A DNA stretch of 64,000 nt from CAIYUC01 sp963682005 (GCA_963682005.1 OY820914.1:5146001-5210000); one strand, 5' to 3'; shown: positions 45,137-55,090, counted from the first letter of the stretch. Program-made: numbers and translations. The notes: a model not told the origin generated them from the sequence alone.

Positions 45137-46714
45137 TTATTCAAATTTCAGTTTTGAGAAATAAAAAACCTGTCTTTTATTATTTCCCTCCAAAGCAATG
45201 TTCTTTATTTCCTGGTATCCATAGCACAAGAAGAAATTCCTGTACCAGTGGAGCAATCTTCCTTTTTTTTCCGAAATGAGTTTATCATTCGGAAACTCAG
45301 GATCTACTGGTGAAAAATCCACTTTCTCCACCACGTCATTCTCTTTGATTATTTTCGATGCTACTCTTCCTTCATCAAGGTAGGTCATCACAATTTTGCC
45401 ACTGGTAAAATAAAGTTCAACTTTAGGGGTCAGTTCGAATGAAAGAAGATTCCTGATCTCCATGCTGTTGTCCCATAAAACTCTTCCCTGCTCATCGAAA
45501 GCAACAACCATTGCACTGGTGAACCGGTAACCGTCGAAAACAGTGTAGGAATTTGTAAACGGGCGGCCATAAAAGTCGAAGTCAGTAAAGTTCTCCGAAT
45601 GATATTGTGGAATATATGCTTCCGCGGGGAGAATAAAAGTACCGTTCTGCCCGATGACCGGATGCAGTATCAGGTTCAGGTCGACTGAAAAATCACTGAT
45701 ATCCCTGTTGTTCTTCAGCGCTTTCCTGCGTACAGATGCCAGTTCCTTGTCATCAACGACATTGCTGATATTCTTCAGGCTGAGAAAATTCACAAATGTC
45801 AACGTAGATTGCTTACCCATTTCAATTCTAGTGAAAAAGAATCCAGTTGATTCTTCCATCATCTTCTTTTTACTGAGACCCCGTTGTTTTGAAGCGGATC
45901 CATAGGTTCCGATAATCAGGGTTTCTCCTGCAGGAAGCTTTACAAATTCGGCATTCTGAAGGTAGATATCATCTGAAATGGCAGTCACTGCTGCTTCGGT
46001 CTTCACAATCCCTGAAGAATCAATTTCAAGAAAATACATCTCTGACCGGTTTTTTTCGATTTGCTTTTTCAAGATGATCCTGACAACCGGCACAACAGAA
46101 TCAACCTGCATTCCAATCACCGTTGACAGCATGCTGCTGCTCAGGGAAACATTTTCAGGCATTCCGGTCGGAAGGTCAAGGATCATTAACCTTGCAGCTG
46201 CATCTTTAACGTTCAGGCCAATATATGCTTTGTTCCCATTAAATTTCATGATGACGGGAAATGCATTCACTGAAAGCACGACGGGGTTTGAGATAAAGAC
46301 ACCTTTGCCCGGGATAATCCGGAGAAGCATCATTCCGGGAGTTTTTTCTTTTCCTTTGCCTTCACCATAAAAAAGCAATCCTATTGTGTCCTTTGAGGTT
46401 GCCCCTGACACATATTCATGGGTATTTTCAATAGGAATGCTCTTTATCCATTCCTGCCTCAGATTGCTGTCATATTGAATAAAGTACCAGTTAACCATTG
46501 AGTTTCCAACCGTCTCAAGACTTTTATAAAATAAGAGCAACCCCTTTTCTCCAAAAGGAATAATCCGGTAGGTCTCATTTTCCGATTTTGCTTTAAATTC
46601 GACCCTGAGGGGTTTGTCCATGTTATCCGGAACCGAATTCGTTTGTGCGTTCAACTCAAGACAGGCGGTAATAAGAAGAAAGATACGTAAGGAAATAATG
46701 ACGGGCGTTTTCAT
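45137..46714 (-). CDS. Exported protein of unknown function
   Basis: This 525-residue protein has a signal peptide (MKTPVIISLRIFLLITACLE, cleavage after LNAQ). The body alternates short beta strands with turns (RIIPFGEKGLLLFYKSLE, KIVMTYLDEGRVASKI), suggesting a large periplasmic or outer-membrane-associated beta protein, perhaps a propeller. There is no T9SS domain, lipobox or catalytic motif, and I do not recognise the family. It is alone between a convergent lipoprotein gene and the terminator of the next leftward gene. Confidence 0.65.
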   Translation of the reverse strand: MKTPVIISLRIFLLITACLELNAQTNSVPDNMDKPLRVEFKAKSENETYRIIPFGEKGLLLFYKSLETVGNSMVNWYFIQYDSNLRQEWIKSIPIENTHEYVSGATSKDTIGLLFYGEGKGKEKTPGMMLLRIIPGKGVFISNPVVLSVNAFPVIMKFNGNKAYIGLNVKDAAARLMILDLPTGMPENVSLSSSMLSTVIGMQVDSVVPVVRIILKKQIEKNRSEMYFLEIDSSGIVKTEAAVTAISDDIYLQNAEFVKLPAGETLIIGTYGSASKQRGLSKKKMMEESTGFFFTRIEMGKQSTLTFVNFLSLKNISNVVDDKELASVRRKALKNNRDISDFSVDLNLILHPVIGQNGTFILPAEAYIPQYHSENFTDFDFYGRPFTNSYTVFDGYRFTSAMVVAFDEQGRVLWDNSMEIRNLLSFELTPKVELYFTSGKIVMTYLDEGRVASKIIKENDVVEKVDFSPVDPEFPNDKLISEKKGRLLHWYRNFFLCYGYQEIKNIALEGNNKRQVFYFSKLKFE

Positions 46715-46775
46715 TGGTTGACCTTTCCTGTAAACAAAGGTATTGAAATTACATGCAGCTCGCAGAGTCAGAGAT

Positions 46776-46811
46776 AAAAAAAAGCAGTTCTGAATTCAGA
46801 ACTGCTTTTTT
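46776..46811. terminator. Strong symmetrical terminator
   Basis: The exact palindrome GCAGTTCTGAATTCAGAACTGC is bounded by A7 on the left and T6 on the right, so it works in both directions. It ends the leftward T9SS adhesin gene (stop at 46834). Confidence 0.88.
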
Positions 46812-46833
46812 GAATCAGTATTTTCCTTCTTAC

Positions 46834-48459
46834 CTAATAGAGTACGATCTTTTTCGTATTGATCCTGGTTTCACCAAGATTTTTTACCTGGATAAAATAG
46901 ACACCTTTTTCCATTCCGGTCAGGTCGATCTGTTGAGTTTGCAAGGAAGAGATTTGTTCAAAAACCTTGCTCCCAAGAACCGACATCACGCTGATTTCTC
47001 GTTCCTGCGGGCTATTGAATGCAAGTTTAATGATCCCATGAGATGGGCTCGGGTAAACATTAAATCCTTCGGCAATTGCATTTACCTGGGGAACACTCAC
47101 AAGTGTTTCTCCGGTAATAACGATATCATCAAGTTCCCAGGTGGAAGATGCAGTTGTATTGGAAGTATACTTGAAGGCAACATGCACTGCTGATCCTGAA
47201 GTTCCTGAAAGTGCAACATTTCCGGAAGAAGTCCATGCCCAGCCACCCGGAGAAAGGGTTGCAGTGAGATCGCTCCATGTGAAATCATTTGGATTGCCTG
47301 CTCCATCGTAATTATTGGAGATCTTCAGAGCAATCGGGTCTCCTGTATAATTGAAGGCCGACTGGAAATTCATGGTTTCATTGGTATAGTTATCGAAATT
47401 CATGGCGGGAGAAATGAGCCAGTCTTCATTATCGAGATAACCTCCGGAATAGCCGCTCATTTTTGCACAAGGGCCACCAGCAACACCGTGGATTGAGTCG
47501 ATCGCCCAAACTTGAACCCCGGTCACCGAATAGGTTGTCCAAGGAGCAAACGAATAATCATTGAAATTCTTCGAATTAATGATCACGGTATTAGGCGTGG
47601 TTACAGTTGCTGAAGGAGGCGTTCCGTCCGTTTTGAAATTAATTTCGCTTCCGGAATTCGTATAAGGGAATATTTTGAAATAATAAGGAACTCCTGCGGG
47701 TAATCCTGTGAAAGTGTATGTATGAACCCCTTGTAAAACATTCATTGCAGCACTTCCTGTATAAAGGTTCGGATTGTTTGCAACCGGAGTTCCGTCAACA
47801 GGAGCTACAATATTGTTTGAAGAACTTCCCAGCAACAGGTATGCGGTTGGGGGCTGTGCTCCGCCGGCATCTGTCCAGTTCAGGGTAATCGTGAAATTTG
47901 AGGCTGTTGCTGCAAAATTAGTCGGATATTCTGATGGCTCTGGCAAAATGCTGCCGGAATAGCTTGTCCAGGATACATTGTCAACGACAACCTGCCCGGA
48001 AGTAGCATTATCATGCTGTTTAAATTCAAAGGTAAAGTTGCCTCCGACGTTAGCTGTCATGGTGCCGGAATTCTTGACAATTCCTACTTCTGATGACGAT
48101 GTGACTGTTCCGATAATTAAACCGTTTACATAAACATCGAGGTTCACATTCGTTGAAAATGCCTGCTTGTAATCGAAATTAAATGTTCCGCATCCACCGG
48201 CTATTGAACCGGAAAGAATATCAGACGGGGGAGTCCTGTTCTTGCCCAGGCAAGGACTTGGTGCAACAATCGTGCAATCGCCTCGGCATTGAGTATATGA
48301 CCATAAGGAGCCATCCTGACCCGTAAAGGTTCCATCATGATATGCATTGGCTGTTTCCGGGTAGTTGGCAAAATTTTCCAACCCCTGTCCGAATGTTACC
48401 TGGAAAGACAGGATCAGGGACAGGAATATTCCAATAGTAAATAGTTTTTTCATACGCAT
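46834..48459 (-). CDS. Secreted adhesin-like protein with choice-of-anchor J and T9SS sorting domains
   Basis: This 541-residue protein (539 from the second ATG at 48453) has a signal peptide (MKKLFTIGIFLSLILSFQVT). An N-terminal Cys-containing unit (CRGDCTIVAPSPCLGKNRTP) resembles a carbohydrate- or lectin-type module but is unassigned. A fibronectin III-like unit follows (ATASNFTITLNWTDAGG). A choice-of-anchor J / cleaved-adhesin module is marked by DNEDWLISPAMNFDN and SSTWELDDIVITGE. The last 75 residues (FNVYPSPSHGIIKLAF to INTKKIVLY) are a T9SS type A domain. It should be exposed on the cell surface or released. It is next to, but 35 nt from, another T9SS cargo gene. Confidence 0.84.
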   Translation of the reverse strand: MRMKKLFTIGIFLSLILSFQVTFGQGLENFANYPETANAYHDGTFTGQDGSLWSYTQCRGDCTIVAPSPCLGKNRTPPSDILSGSIAGGCGTFNFDYKQAFSTNVNLDVYVNGLIIGTVTSSSEVGIVKNSGTMTANVGGNFTFEFKQHDNATSGQVVVDNVSWTSYSGSILPEPSEYPTNFAATASNFTITLNWTDAGGAQPPTAYLLLGSSSNNIVAPVDGTPVANNPNLYTGSAAMNVLQGVHTYTFTGLPAGVPYYFKIFPYTNSGSEINFKTDGTPPSATVTTPNTVIINSKNFNDYSFAPWTTYSVTGVQVWAIDSIHGVAGGPCAKMSGYSGGYLDNEDWLISPAMNFDNYTNETMNFQSAFNYTGDPIALKISNNYDGAGNPNDFTWSDLTATLSPGGWAWTSSGNVALSGTSGSAVHVAFKYTSNTTASSTWELDDIVITGETLVSVPQVNAIAEGFNVYPSPSHGIIKLAFNSPQEREISVMSVLGSKVFEQISSLQTQQIDLTGMEKGVYFIQVKNLGETRINTKKIVLY

Positions 48460-48494
48460 TTGTTTTTTAAATAGTTTGTAAAGATAAATGAATT

Positions 48495-50981
48495 TTATTT
48501 AATGATTACTTTCTGTGTCATGTATTCACCGGTAGTTTTGTCCGTCACCTGAATAAAATAGATTCCTGATTGGATGGCCGTAAGATCAAGTTCGAATTTA
48601 TTTTGAGCAACTGTCCGCTGATCCATGGTTGTTCCAAGCAGGGAAATTGTTTTTACCTCAAACACGGAATTCCGTTTGAGTGTTATCGTGAACTTTCCAT
48701 CACCCGGATTTGGATATATGCTGAAGACCTGGTTCGGGTCAACATTCCTGATCCCGGTTGATCCGACTTCGATGTATTCCTGTTTCATTTTTGTGTTGTG
48801 CCCGGAATTATTAGCGACATAAAGGGTTACATCGAATCTTCCCATTGTATTATATTGAATGAGAGGCGGGTTTTGCCCGGTATAAGTACTTGGTGTTCCT
48901 CCCTGGAAATTCCAGGTCCAGGTGGTCGGATTATTTGCTGAAAAGTTTACATAATGGGCATACTGACCAACTGTAAGTAGTGTATCATCCGCATAAAAAT
49001 TTGCCACGGGAGGGTAAGAACAGCCCATTCCGGGTGATCCCCAGATCGAGTCGCCCTGACCATTCTTCAACTGGAATTCGATTGCATGGCGCCAGTTGGC
49101 TGGTACGGTATTGTCAACATTCGGATCGCATAATTCAAGGGACGGTCCTTTACCGTTGGCCAATGTATCCCATGGAAGCAGGCCGGTGAACCTGACGGAG
49201 TCAACTGTCGCGCCCAGGCGGTCTTTCAGGCGTATCACCTCGCCTGAATTGGTCAGGGAACCGGAGTTCCACTGAAAGGTTGTTACGCCAAAGGAATGCA
49301 ACATTGCCAGTGCGTTTTTAGCAACAACGGCATAAGAATGAGTACCGAAAACAAAAGGCGGGAATGTAAAATCAACACCATCGGCAAAATAGAAGTTTTG
49401 CATGTCGATCGCAGCGGTATCATTATTATACAACTCGATGTACTCAAGGGAATCGGTTCCTGATTCAGGCGGATTGTACATGATCTCCGAGATCACGACT
49501 TTAGCATCTAACGGCGGACTTACTGTAATATATCCTGCCTTGCATAGCGTTTGTTGTCCGTATGAATTGGTGACAGTAAGGCATACATTGTAGACGCCCG
49601 GGAAGTTATACCTGATCTGGGCCGGGTTTTGCGAAGTTGAAGTCGCCGGTATCCCTCCGACGAACGACCAGCTCCATGTAGAAGGGCAATAGATTGTTGA
49701 ATCATAGAAATTTATCGCTTCACCGATCACAAGGCTGGTCTTGCTTGCAAAGAAATTGGGAACGGGAGGCAGCGGTACGCAGAGGGTGATGAACCCGATT
49801 TCATTTCCGTAGCTTGTACCAATGGCATTTGTTGCATAAGCTTTCACATAGTACTGCGTGTTGGCGCTTAGTCCTGTCATCACACTGTTATAAGGGCCGG
49901 TATCGCCCGTTTCTGTTGAGAAACTATTAGATAGTGTCGGATTGTGGGTGGTGGCCCAGCAAAGTCCTCTTGCCAAAATACCAGAACCGCCATCATTCGT
50001 CACGTTCCCTCCCCCGGTGGCTGAATTGGCGTTTATATTCGTGACAGGGGTGGTAATTACAGTCGGAGGCATCGCGGTAGGCACCAGGGGAGCATCCGTA
50101 TTAGTGATGATTACAACATCGCGTCGGGCAGGTGTTGTGGTATTTCCGCCACTCGGCCAGATTCCATCACTGTCTGTGTTGAATCCAAAAAGGGTATTAT
50201 CATCATTTCTGGCTTCTATCCTTCTCACTCCGTTCGGATTGTTGGCTCCAATGGGGATGATCCCCAGGTAATCGCCGATGGCACTCGTTCCTGCCTGCAT
50301 ATACGTATCATTGATAAGTGCAGGCAATTCGTTATTTGCTACCTGGGTCGGGATCATCTGCCTGATCATGTATGAGAACAATGGATCGCCTGTTCCGGCT
50401 ACGTTGTCGAATAAAAGAACATATTTCCCGGTCACTGACGGCATGGCTGACCCTTTGACAAATGCGCCATCATCATCGGTTGTTGCGGTTCTTGCAGATA
50501 CGGGAATATCAAGGGCGGTAATAGTTTTAGTTGTAACGAAGGAAGGGCTGAAGGGCATGGTCGTACCATTTTTTGCGCATCCGATCCTGACAGTATGAAC
50601 CTGGCCGGCATCGAACCGGGTTCCGTTTCCTGTGGGTTGAATATGTACCCAGAATGGGCCGCTGGACCCTGTGCCATCCGTTGTAAAAATATTCGTAATG
50701 GTTCCAATGCCTGTAAAACCAGCTCCTGTCCAGACATTACCGGCACCAAAACTGGTGGCAGCGTCAGAAACGAGACCGACGCCTGCTTTGATGTCATATG
50801 AAGTATTGGGAATCAGGCCATCGATCTGCAGGCAGACTGAAAAGGTAGTGCGGCAATTATTGGCAGATGCGGCTGACTTGCTGCCTATGTATTTAGGCAC
50901 AACCAATTCTGTCATCGTCTGGTTAAAAGCCATGACTGAAAAGGAAAAGATCAACAGGATAAGGAGTAACGCTTTTTTCAT
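48495..50981 (-). CDS. Secreted lamin-tail/PKD protein with T9SS sorting domain
   Basis: This protein has about 828 residues from the ATG at 50981 (MKKALLLILLIFSFSVMAFN signal); an in-frame ATG at 50999 adds six residues. Modules in order are: an N-terminal unit (SKSAASANNCRTTFSVCLQI); a fibronectin III-like unit (ANSATGGGNVTNDGGSGILA); a PKD-like unit; a lamin-tail domain (VVISEIMYNPPESGTDSLEY, then GPSLELCDP); a second PKD-like unit (TTWTWNFQGGTPST); and a T9SS type A domain (FSIYPNPGDGKFTITLKR to YMTQKVIIK). Lamin-tail domains in bacteria are usually found in secreted nucleases or surface proteins; no enzyme part is seen here. Confidence 0.85.
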   Translation of the reverse strand: MKKALLLILLIFSFSVMAFNQTMTELVVPKYIGSKSAASANNCRTTFSVCLQIDGLIPNTSYDIKAGVGLVSDAATSFGAGNVWTGAGFTGIGTITNIFTTDGTGSSGPFWVHIQPTGNGTRFDAGQVHTVRIGCAKNGTTMPFSPSFVTTKTITALDIPVSARTATTDDDGAFVKGSAMPSVTGKYVLLFDNVAGTGDPLFSYMIRQMIPTQVANNELPALINDTYMQAGTSAIGDYLGIIPIGANNPNGVRRIEARNDDNTLFGFNTDSDGIWPSGGNTTTPARRDVVIITNTDAPLVPTAMPPTVITTPVTNINANSATGGGNVTNDGGSGILARGLCWATTHNPTLSNSFSTETGDTGPYNSVMTGLSANTQYYVKAYATNAIGTSYGNEIGFITLCVPLPPVPNFFASKTSLVIGEAINFYDSTIYCPSTWSWSFVGGIPATSTSQNPAQIRYNFPGVYNVCLTVTNSYGQQTLCKAGYITVSPPLDAKVVISEIMYNPPESGTDSLEYIELYNNDTAAIDMQNFYFADGVDFTFPPFVFGTHSYAVVAKNALAMLHSFGVTTFQWNSGSLTNSGEVIRLKDRLGATVDSVRFTGLLPWDTLANGKGPSLELCDPNVDNTVPANWRHAIEFQLKNGQGDSIWGSPGMGCSYPPVANFYADDTLLTVGQYAHYVNFSANNPTTWTWNFQGGTPSTYTGQNPPLIQYNTMGRFDVTLYVANNSGHNTKMKQEYIEVGSTGIRNVDPNQVFSIYPNPGDGKFTITLKRNSVFEVKTISLLGTTMDQRTVAQNKFELDLTAIQSGIYFIQVTDKTTGEYMTQKVIIK

Positions 50982-51093
50982 ACCATTATAATTTTGCATA
51001 AAATTTTTTCCTGTACAAAGATTATAATTATTTTTTTAAATCGATTCAAATATCTATTAACATTTTGAGATAATTTTCACCTTTGGACAAAAA

Positions 51094-51131
51094 AAATGAC
51101 ACTTCCCGGTTTTATCCGTAAAGTGTCATTT
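51094..51131 (-). terminator. Terminator of dnaK
   Basis: AATGACACTT and AAGTGTCATT form a perfect 10-bp stem with a 16-nt loop. On the minus strand it is followed by a T-run (A-run at 51090-51095 on the plus strand). It lies 20 nt after the dnaK stop. Confidence 0.82.
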
Positions 51132-51150
51132 CTCAACGGGAAAGGGATTG

Positions 51151-53058
51151 TTATTTGTCCTTTACTTCTTCAAAATCGACATCGGTAACTTCATCATTAC
51201 CGGACTTCCCTTTTGGTTCACCCTGGGATGCCTGGGAATCCTGTTGCGGTGCGCCCTGCGTATTCTTATACATTTCTTCACTGGCCGTTTGCCAGATTGA
51301 ATTTAACGTAGCGAGTGCTTTATCAATCCCAGGGATGTCCTTGTTCTTATGGGCAGTTTTAAGATCCTCAAGGGCTTTTTCGATCAGTCCTCGCTTATCT
51401 GCAGGGATCTTATCCCCATATTCCTTCAGTTGCTTTTCAGTCTGGAAGATCATTGAATCCGCTGTATTCAGCTTATCGATCTCTTCCTTCAATTTCTTAT
51501 CCGTATCTGCAAAGGCCTGGGCTTCTTCTTTCATTCGTTTTATATCGCTATCGGACAATCCAGACGAGGCTTCGATTCTGATCTGCTGGGATTTACCGGT
51601 AGCTTTATCCTTGGCGGTCACATGAAGGATGCCGTTTGCGTCGATGTCGAATGTCACTTCAATTTGTGGTACGCCGCGCGGGGCAGGCGGGATCCCGTCG
51701 AGATGGAACCTTCCGATGCTTTTATTCTGGTTTGCCATTGGCCGCTCACCCTGAAGAACATGGATTTCCACGCTTGTCTGGCTGTCGGCGGCTGTTGAAA
51801 AAACTTCAGATTTTTTCGTCGGGATCGTGGTATTGGATTCGATCAGCCTTGTCATAACACTTCCGAGTGTTTCAATACCGAGGGACAACGGTGTAACGTC
51901 AAGCAACAAAACATCTTTTACCTCACCGGTGAGAACTCCTCCCTGGATTGCAGCCCCAACAGCCACAACTTCATCGGGGTTCACGCCTTTTGACGGTTCT
52001 CTTCCAAAGAGGTCTTTCACCAGTTTCTGCACTGCGGGGATCCTTGTTGAGCCGCCAACCAGGATGACTTCATCAATCTCTGAAGGCTTTAATCCGGCAT
52101 CCTTGAGCGCCTGGGTGCAAGGTGTGATGGTTGACTGCATCAGCGGGTCGATCAGCTGTTCAAATTTTGCCCGTGTCAGTTTTTTAACGAGATGCTTTGG
52201 CACTCCGTCCACCGGCATGATATAGGGGAGATTGATCTCCGTTTCGATGGAACTTGAAAGTTCGATCTTTGCTTTTTCGGCAGCTTCTTTTAAACGTTGC
52301 AACGCCATCGGATCTTTCCTGAGGTCAAGACCTTCATCCTTTTGAAATTCGTCGGCCAGCCAGTCGATCACAAGGTGATCAAAATCATCTCCACCAAGGT
52401 GTGTGTTACCGTTGGTCGATTTCACTTCAAAAACACCTTCACCTAATTCAAGGATCGATATATCAAATGTACCGCCTCCAAGGTCATAAACGGCTACCTT
52501 GATATCCCTGTGCTTTTTGTCGAGACCATATGCCAAAGCGGCAGCAGTCGGTTCATTGATGATCCTTTTAACAACAAGTCCGGCGATCTCCCCGGCTTCT
52601 TTTGTAGCCTGTCGCTGAGAATCGCTGAAGTAAGCAGGAACCGTGATGACAGCTTCCTTGATCTCCATGCCAAGGTAATCTTCTGCTGTTTTCCTCATTT
52701 TCTGAAGGATCATGGCAGAAATTTCCTGCGGGGAGTATAGCTTGCCGTTGATATCTACACGCGGTGTATCATTTTCACCGCGGTCAACCTTAAAGGGCAC
52801 ACGACTTATCTCTTTCTGGACCTGATCCCACTTTTCTCCCATAAATCTTTTTATGGAAAAAACAGTATTTTTTGAATTGGTAATGGCCTGCCTCTTGGCA
52901 GGATCACCGACTTTCCTTTCACCATTGTCGATAAAAGCCACGACTGACGGAGTTGTCCGACGTCCTTCACTGTTGGGGATGACAACCGGCTCATTTCCTT
53001 CCATCACTGCAACACATGAGTTGGTAGTTCCAAGATCTATTCCAATAATTTTGCCCAT
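51151..53058 (-). CDS. dnaK: Chaperone protein DnaK (Hsp70)
   Basis: This 635-residue ATP-dependent chaperone has ATPase domain motifs GIDLGTTNSCVAVMEG (residues 4-19), VITVPAYFSDSQRQATKEAG, AVYDLGGGTFDISILELG and VILVGGSTRIPAVQKLV. The linker DVLLLDVTPLSLGIE precedes the peptide-binding domain and a helical lid, and the C-terminal tail DVDFEEVKDK is typical of the phylum. Neither grpE nor dnaJ is adjacent, so it is an isolated gene. Upstream lies an unusual TTGACA-16-TATAAT promoter-like pair. A strong terminator follows. Confidence 0.97.
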   Translation of the reverse strand: MGKIIGIDLGTTNSCVAVMEGNEPVVIPNSEGRRTTPSVVAFIDNGERKVGDPAKRQAITNSKNTVFSIKRFMGEKWDQVQKEISRVPFKVDRGENDTPRVDINGKLYSPQEISAMILQKMRKTAEDYLGMEIKEAVITVPAYFSDSQRQATKEAGEIAGLVVKRIINEPTAAALAYGLDKKHRDIKVAVYDLGGGTFDISILELGEGVFEVKSTNGNTHLGGDDFDHLVIDWLADEFQKDEGLDLRKDPMALQRLKEAAEKAKIELSSSIETEINLPYIMPVDGVPKHLVKKLTRAKFEQLIDPLMQSTITPCTQALKDAGLKPSEIDEVILVGGSTRIPAVQKLVKDLFGREPSKGVNPDEVVAVGAAIQGGVLTGEVKDVLLLDVTPLSLGIETLGSVMTRLIESNTTIPTKKSEVFSTAADSQTSVEIHVLQGERPMANQNKSIGRFHLDGIPPAPRGVPQIEVTFDIDANGILHVTAKDKATGKSQQIRIEASSGLSDSDIKRMKEEAQAFADTDKKLKEEIDKLNTADSMIFQTEKQLKEYGDKIPADKRGLIEKALEDLKTAHKNKDIPGIDKALATLNSIWQTASEEMYKNTQGAPQQDSQASQGEPKGKSGNDEVTDVDFEEVKDK

Positions 53059-53081
53059 TGTATAAAATTTTGTTGTGATTA

Positions 53082-53109
53082 ATTATAGAAACTTGCTCTG
53101 GTTTGTCAA
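53082..53109 (-). promoter_or_regulatory. Sigma-70-like promoter upstream of dnaK (TTGACA-16-TATAAT)
   Basis: On the minus strand TTGACA (53109-53104) and TATAAT (53087-53082) are exact matches to the E. coli consensus, 16 bp apart. The predicted start at about 53075 gives a leader of roughly 17 nt to the dnaK ATG. Bacteroidota primary sigma factors do not normally use this pair, so either it is chance or dnaK uses another holoenzyme. A TGTCA...TGACA inverted repeat at 53133-53148 lies just upstream. Confidence 0.5.
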
Positions 53110-53180
53110 TGATTATGCCAAAGCAGTTATCCTGTCATTATTGTGACAAAAAGACAGAGAATCGGATAAATTGTGAAGGA

Positions 53181-54182
53181 TCAGAAACCGAGAAAGTACC
53201 TGCTGCTGTAAGCCTTTATGGAGTCAGCCATCGGGGAGCCGGATTTTATTGAAAGGTGTCGCGGTGAGTCTATTCTATTATCATTCGTGCTCGAAAAAAG
53301 CCCGATACCGTTTACGATGTTTGTGAATGAAGGCCTTTCCTGGACAATGCTGTTTGAAGGCGCCGTCACATTCATATACGTATTCAGATCATCGGAACCC
53401 GCAAAAATATAGTAATCAACAGCTGTTGCAAGCCTTGTTGTATCACTTGAGGGTGATATCTTGGAGAGTTCATTCCGCATGGTGGAATACAAACCGGTAC
53501 CACTAACAAAAGGTTTAACCGTTTCAGTCCCTTCAAGTGTGCTTGATGTAACATCATCAAATGCGATCCAGTCTAGGGATTTATGCAAGGTATCGCTATG
53601 ACCTATTCCGAAATATTCATCATAATAAAACCGGATGGTCAGCTGGTATCTCCTTCCATAGAGGGCGCTCGTAAACTCTAAAGGAACCTGCATACCCGGC
53701 CTGATATCCGCCTGTGTTCCAAACCGTGGTGTGGCAATTTTAATTTTTCCTATAAGTTTCGTTTGCGACGTTACCTGCTTCCCTGTCGTTGGGTCCGTGA
53801 TGGTAAGTTTTACCATATTGGTATCCAGCTTCTTTGTAAAATAATAGACAAGTTGGGAGGGGTAATAAAAAATGTCGTCTCCGACCTGCTTATTATGGAT
53901 CGTTATTGTATCACACATGACGGAATTTGAGCCGAAATCAATCTTTACATCCAGTTTCTCAGGATAGTTGCTGGAATCCGCAATTTTTGCAAAGTCCAAT
54001 GCATTTCCTTCCCCGAGGAAAGCCTTGGTAATTTTAATGTAATTCGTATCCTGGTTTTGATTCAGCAAGGCGTACACAACCGTGATGTCCTTCCATGGCG
54101 CATTTACTTCAAGCTTATTGTTGCATGAAGTAATGATGGAGAAAAGAAAAAGCAGAAAAAAACAAAATTTAAAAAGCCTCAT
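53181..54182 (-). CDS. Lipoprotein of unknown function (DUF4249-like)
   Basis: The start at 54182 gives MRLFKFCFFLLFLFSIITSC, a good SPII signal. Upstream in-frame codons (ATG 54194, TTG 54218) overlap a TACTTTTG -7-like box at 54223-54216 and are rejected. The protein (333 residues) is beta-rich: VNAPWKDITVVYALLNQNQD, MQVPLEFTSALYGRRYQLTI, and a C-terminal ERPSFTNIVNGIGLFSSTND. The pattern of an early 'VVYALLN' strand, a double-winged beta domain and a late 'IVNGIG-F-S' motif recalls DUF4249 lipoproteins, but the match is loose. No neighbour suggests a role. Confidence 0.6.
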   Translation of the reverse strand: MRLFKFCFFLLFLFSIITSCNNKLEVNAPWKDITVVYALLNQNQDTNYIKITKAFLGEGNALDFAKIADSSNYPEKLDVKIDFGSNSVMCDTITIHNKQVGDDIFYYPSQLVYYFTKKLDTNMVKLTITDPTTGKQVTSQTKLIGKIKIATPRFGTQADIRPGMQVPLEFTSALYGRRYQLTIRFYYDEYFGIGHSDTLHKSLDWIAFDDVTSSTLEGTETVKPFVSGTGLYSTMRNELSKISPSSDTTRLATAVDYYIFAGSDDLNTYMNVTAPSNSIVQERPSFTNIVNGIGLFSSTNDNRIDSPRHLSIKSGSPMADSIKAYSSRYFLGF

Positions 54183-54271
54183 GAAAGCAGTCATGATTAG
54201 GATAAAAAGACTGTACAAAAGTAATTAATTTTTAAATAAAATAGTAATTTTGCGATCTAATCCTTCAAATT

Positions 54272-55090
54272 ATGACAGCTTCCTATAGGAATGCGCCGAA
54301 GATCACAACCCATGTGCTCCAGGAAATGAAATTGCAGGGAGAGAAGATTGCTATGCTGACAGCCTATGATTATTCTTTTGCGAAGATCCTGGACGGTACC
54401 GGCATTGACGTAATCCTTGTCGGGGATTCTGCATCGAATGTTATGGCTGGTCATACCTCTACTCTTCCGATCACGCTTAATGAGATGATTTATCATGCCT
54501 CATCCGTAGTAAGGGCAGTCAAGCGTGCTCTGATCGTTGTTGACATGCCGTTCGGCACGTACCAGGGAAATTCAAAGGAAGCATTGTTCTCCGCGATCCG
54601 GATCATGAAAGAAAGCGGTGCTGATGCTGTTAAGCTTGAGGGCGGGAAGGAAGTCCTGGAATCGGTTGACCGGATCCTTTCTGCCGGGATCCCTGTGATG
54701 GGGCATCTCGGGCTTACACCGCAATCCATTCATAAATTCGGAACCTATGTTGTGAGAGCCACCACCGAGGAAGAAGCCACCAAACTGGTGGAAGATGCAC
54801 ATATTCTGAATAAGGCAGGATGTTTTGCCATCGTGCTGGAAAAGATCCCTGCGAAACTGGCGGCACAGGTCACCAGGGAGGTTAAGATACCGATCATCGG
54901 TATCGGGGCCGGACGGGAGGTTGACGGGCAAGTACTGGTACTTCACGACATGCTTGGCATTACCCAGGAATTCTCTCCGCGCTTCCTGAGACGTTACCAC
55001 AACCTGGCAGAAGAGGTCGCAGGCTCGGTAAATGCCTATATCAATGACGTCAAATCCCTTGATTTCCCAAATGAACGGGAACAGTACTAA
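54272..55090 (+). CDS. panB: 3-methyl-2-oxobutanoate hydroxymethyltransferase
   Basis: It makes ketopantoate from 2-oxoisovalerate and methylene-tetrahydrofolate, the first step of pantothenate synthesis. The 272-residue protein has TAYDYSFAKILDGTGIDVIL, VGDSASNVMAGHTSTLPITL (Mg ligand Asp), VVDMPFGTYQ, KLEGGKE and IGIGAGREVDGQVLVLHDML. All catalytic motifs are intact. TAATTTTG (54245-54252) lies 20 bp before the start as a possible -7 box. It is the first of a long rightward series; its stop overlaps the next ATG by one base (TAATG). Confidence 0.96.
   Translation: MTASYRNAPKITTHVLQEMKLQGEKIAMLTAYDYSFAKILDGTGIDVILVGDSASNVMAGHTSTLPITLNEMIYHASSVVRAVKRALIVVDMPFGTYQGNSKEALFSAIRIMKESGADAVKLEGGKEVLESVDRILSAGIPVMGHLGLTPQSIHKFGTYVVRATTEEEATKLVEDAHILNKAGCFAIVLEKIPAKLAAQVTREVKIPIIGIGAGREVDGQVLVLHDMLGITQEFSPRFLRRYHNLAEEVAGSVNAYINDVKSLDFPNEREQY

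Noticed and set aside
54183..54218. Upstream start of the DUF4249-like lipoprotein
   Set aside because: The TTG at 54218 overlaps a -7-type box, and the shorter form has a proper lipoprotein signal.
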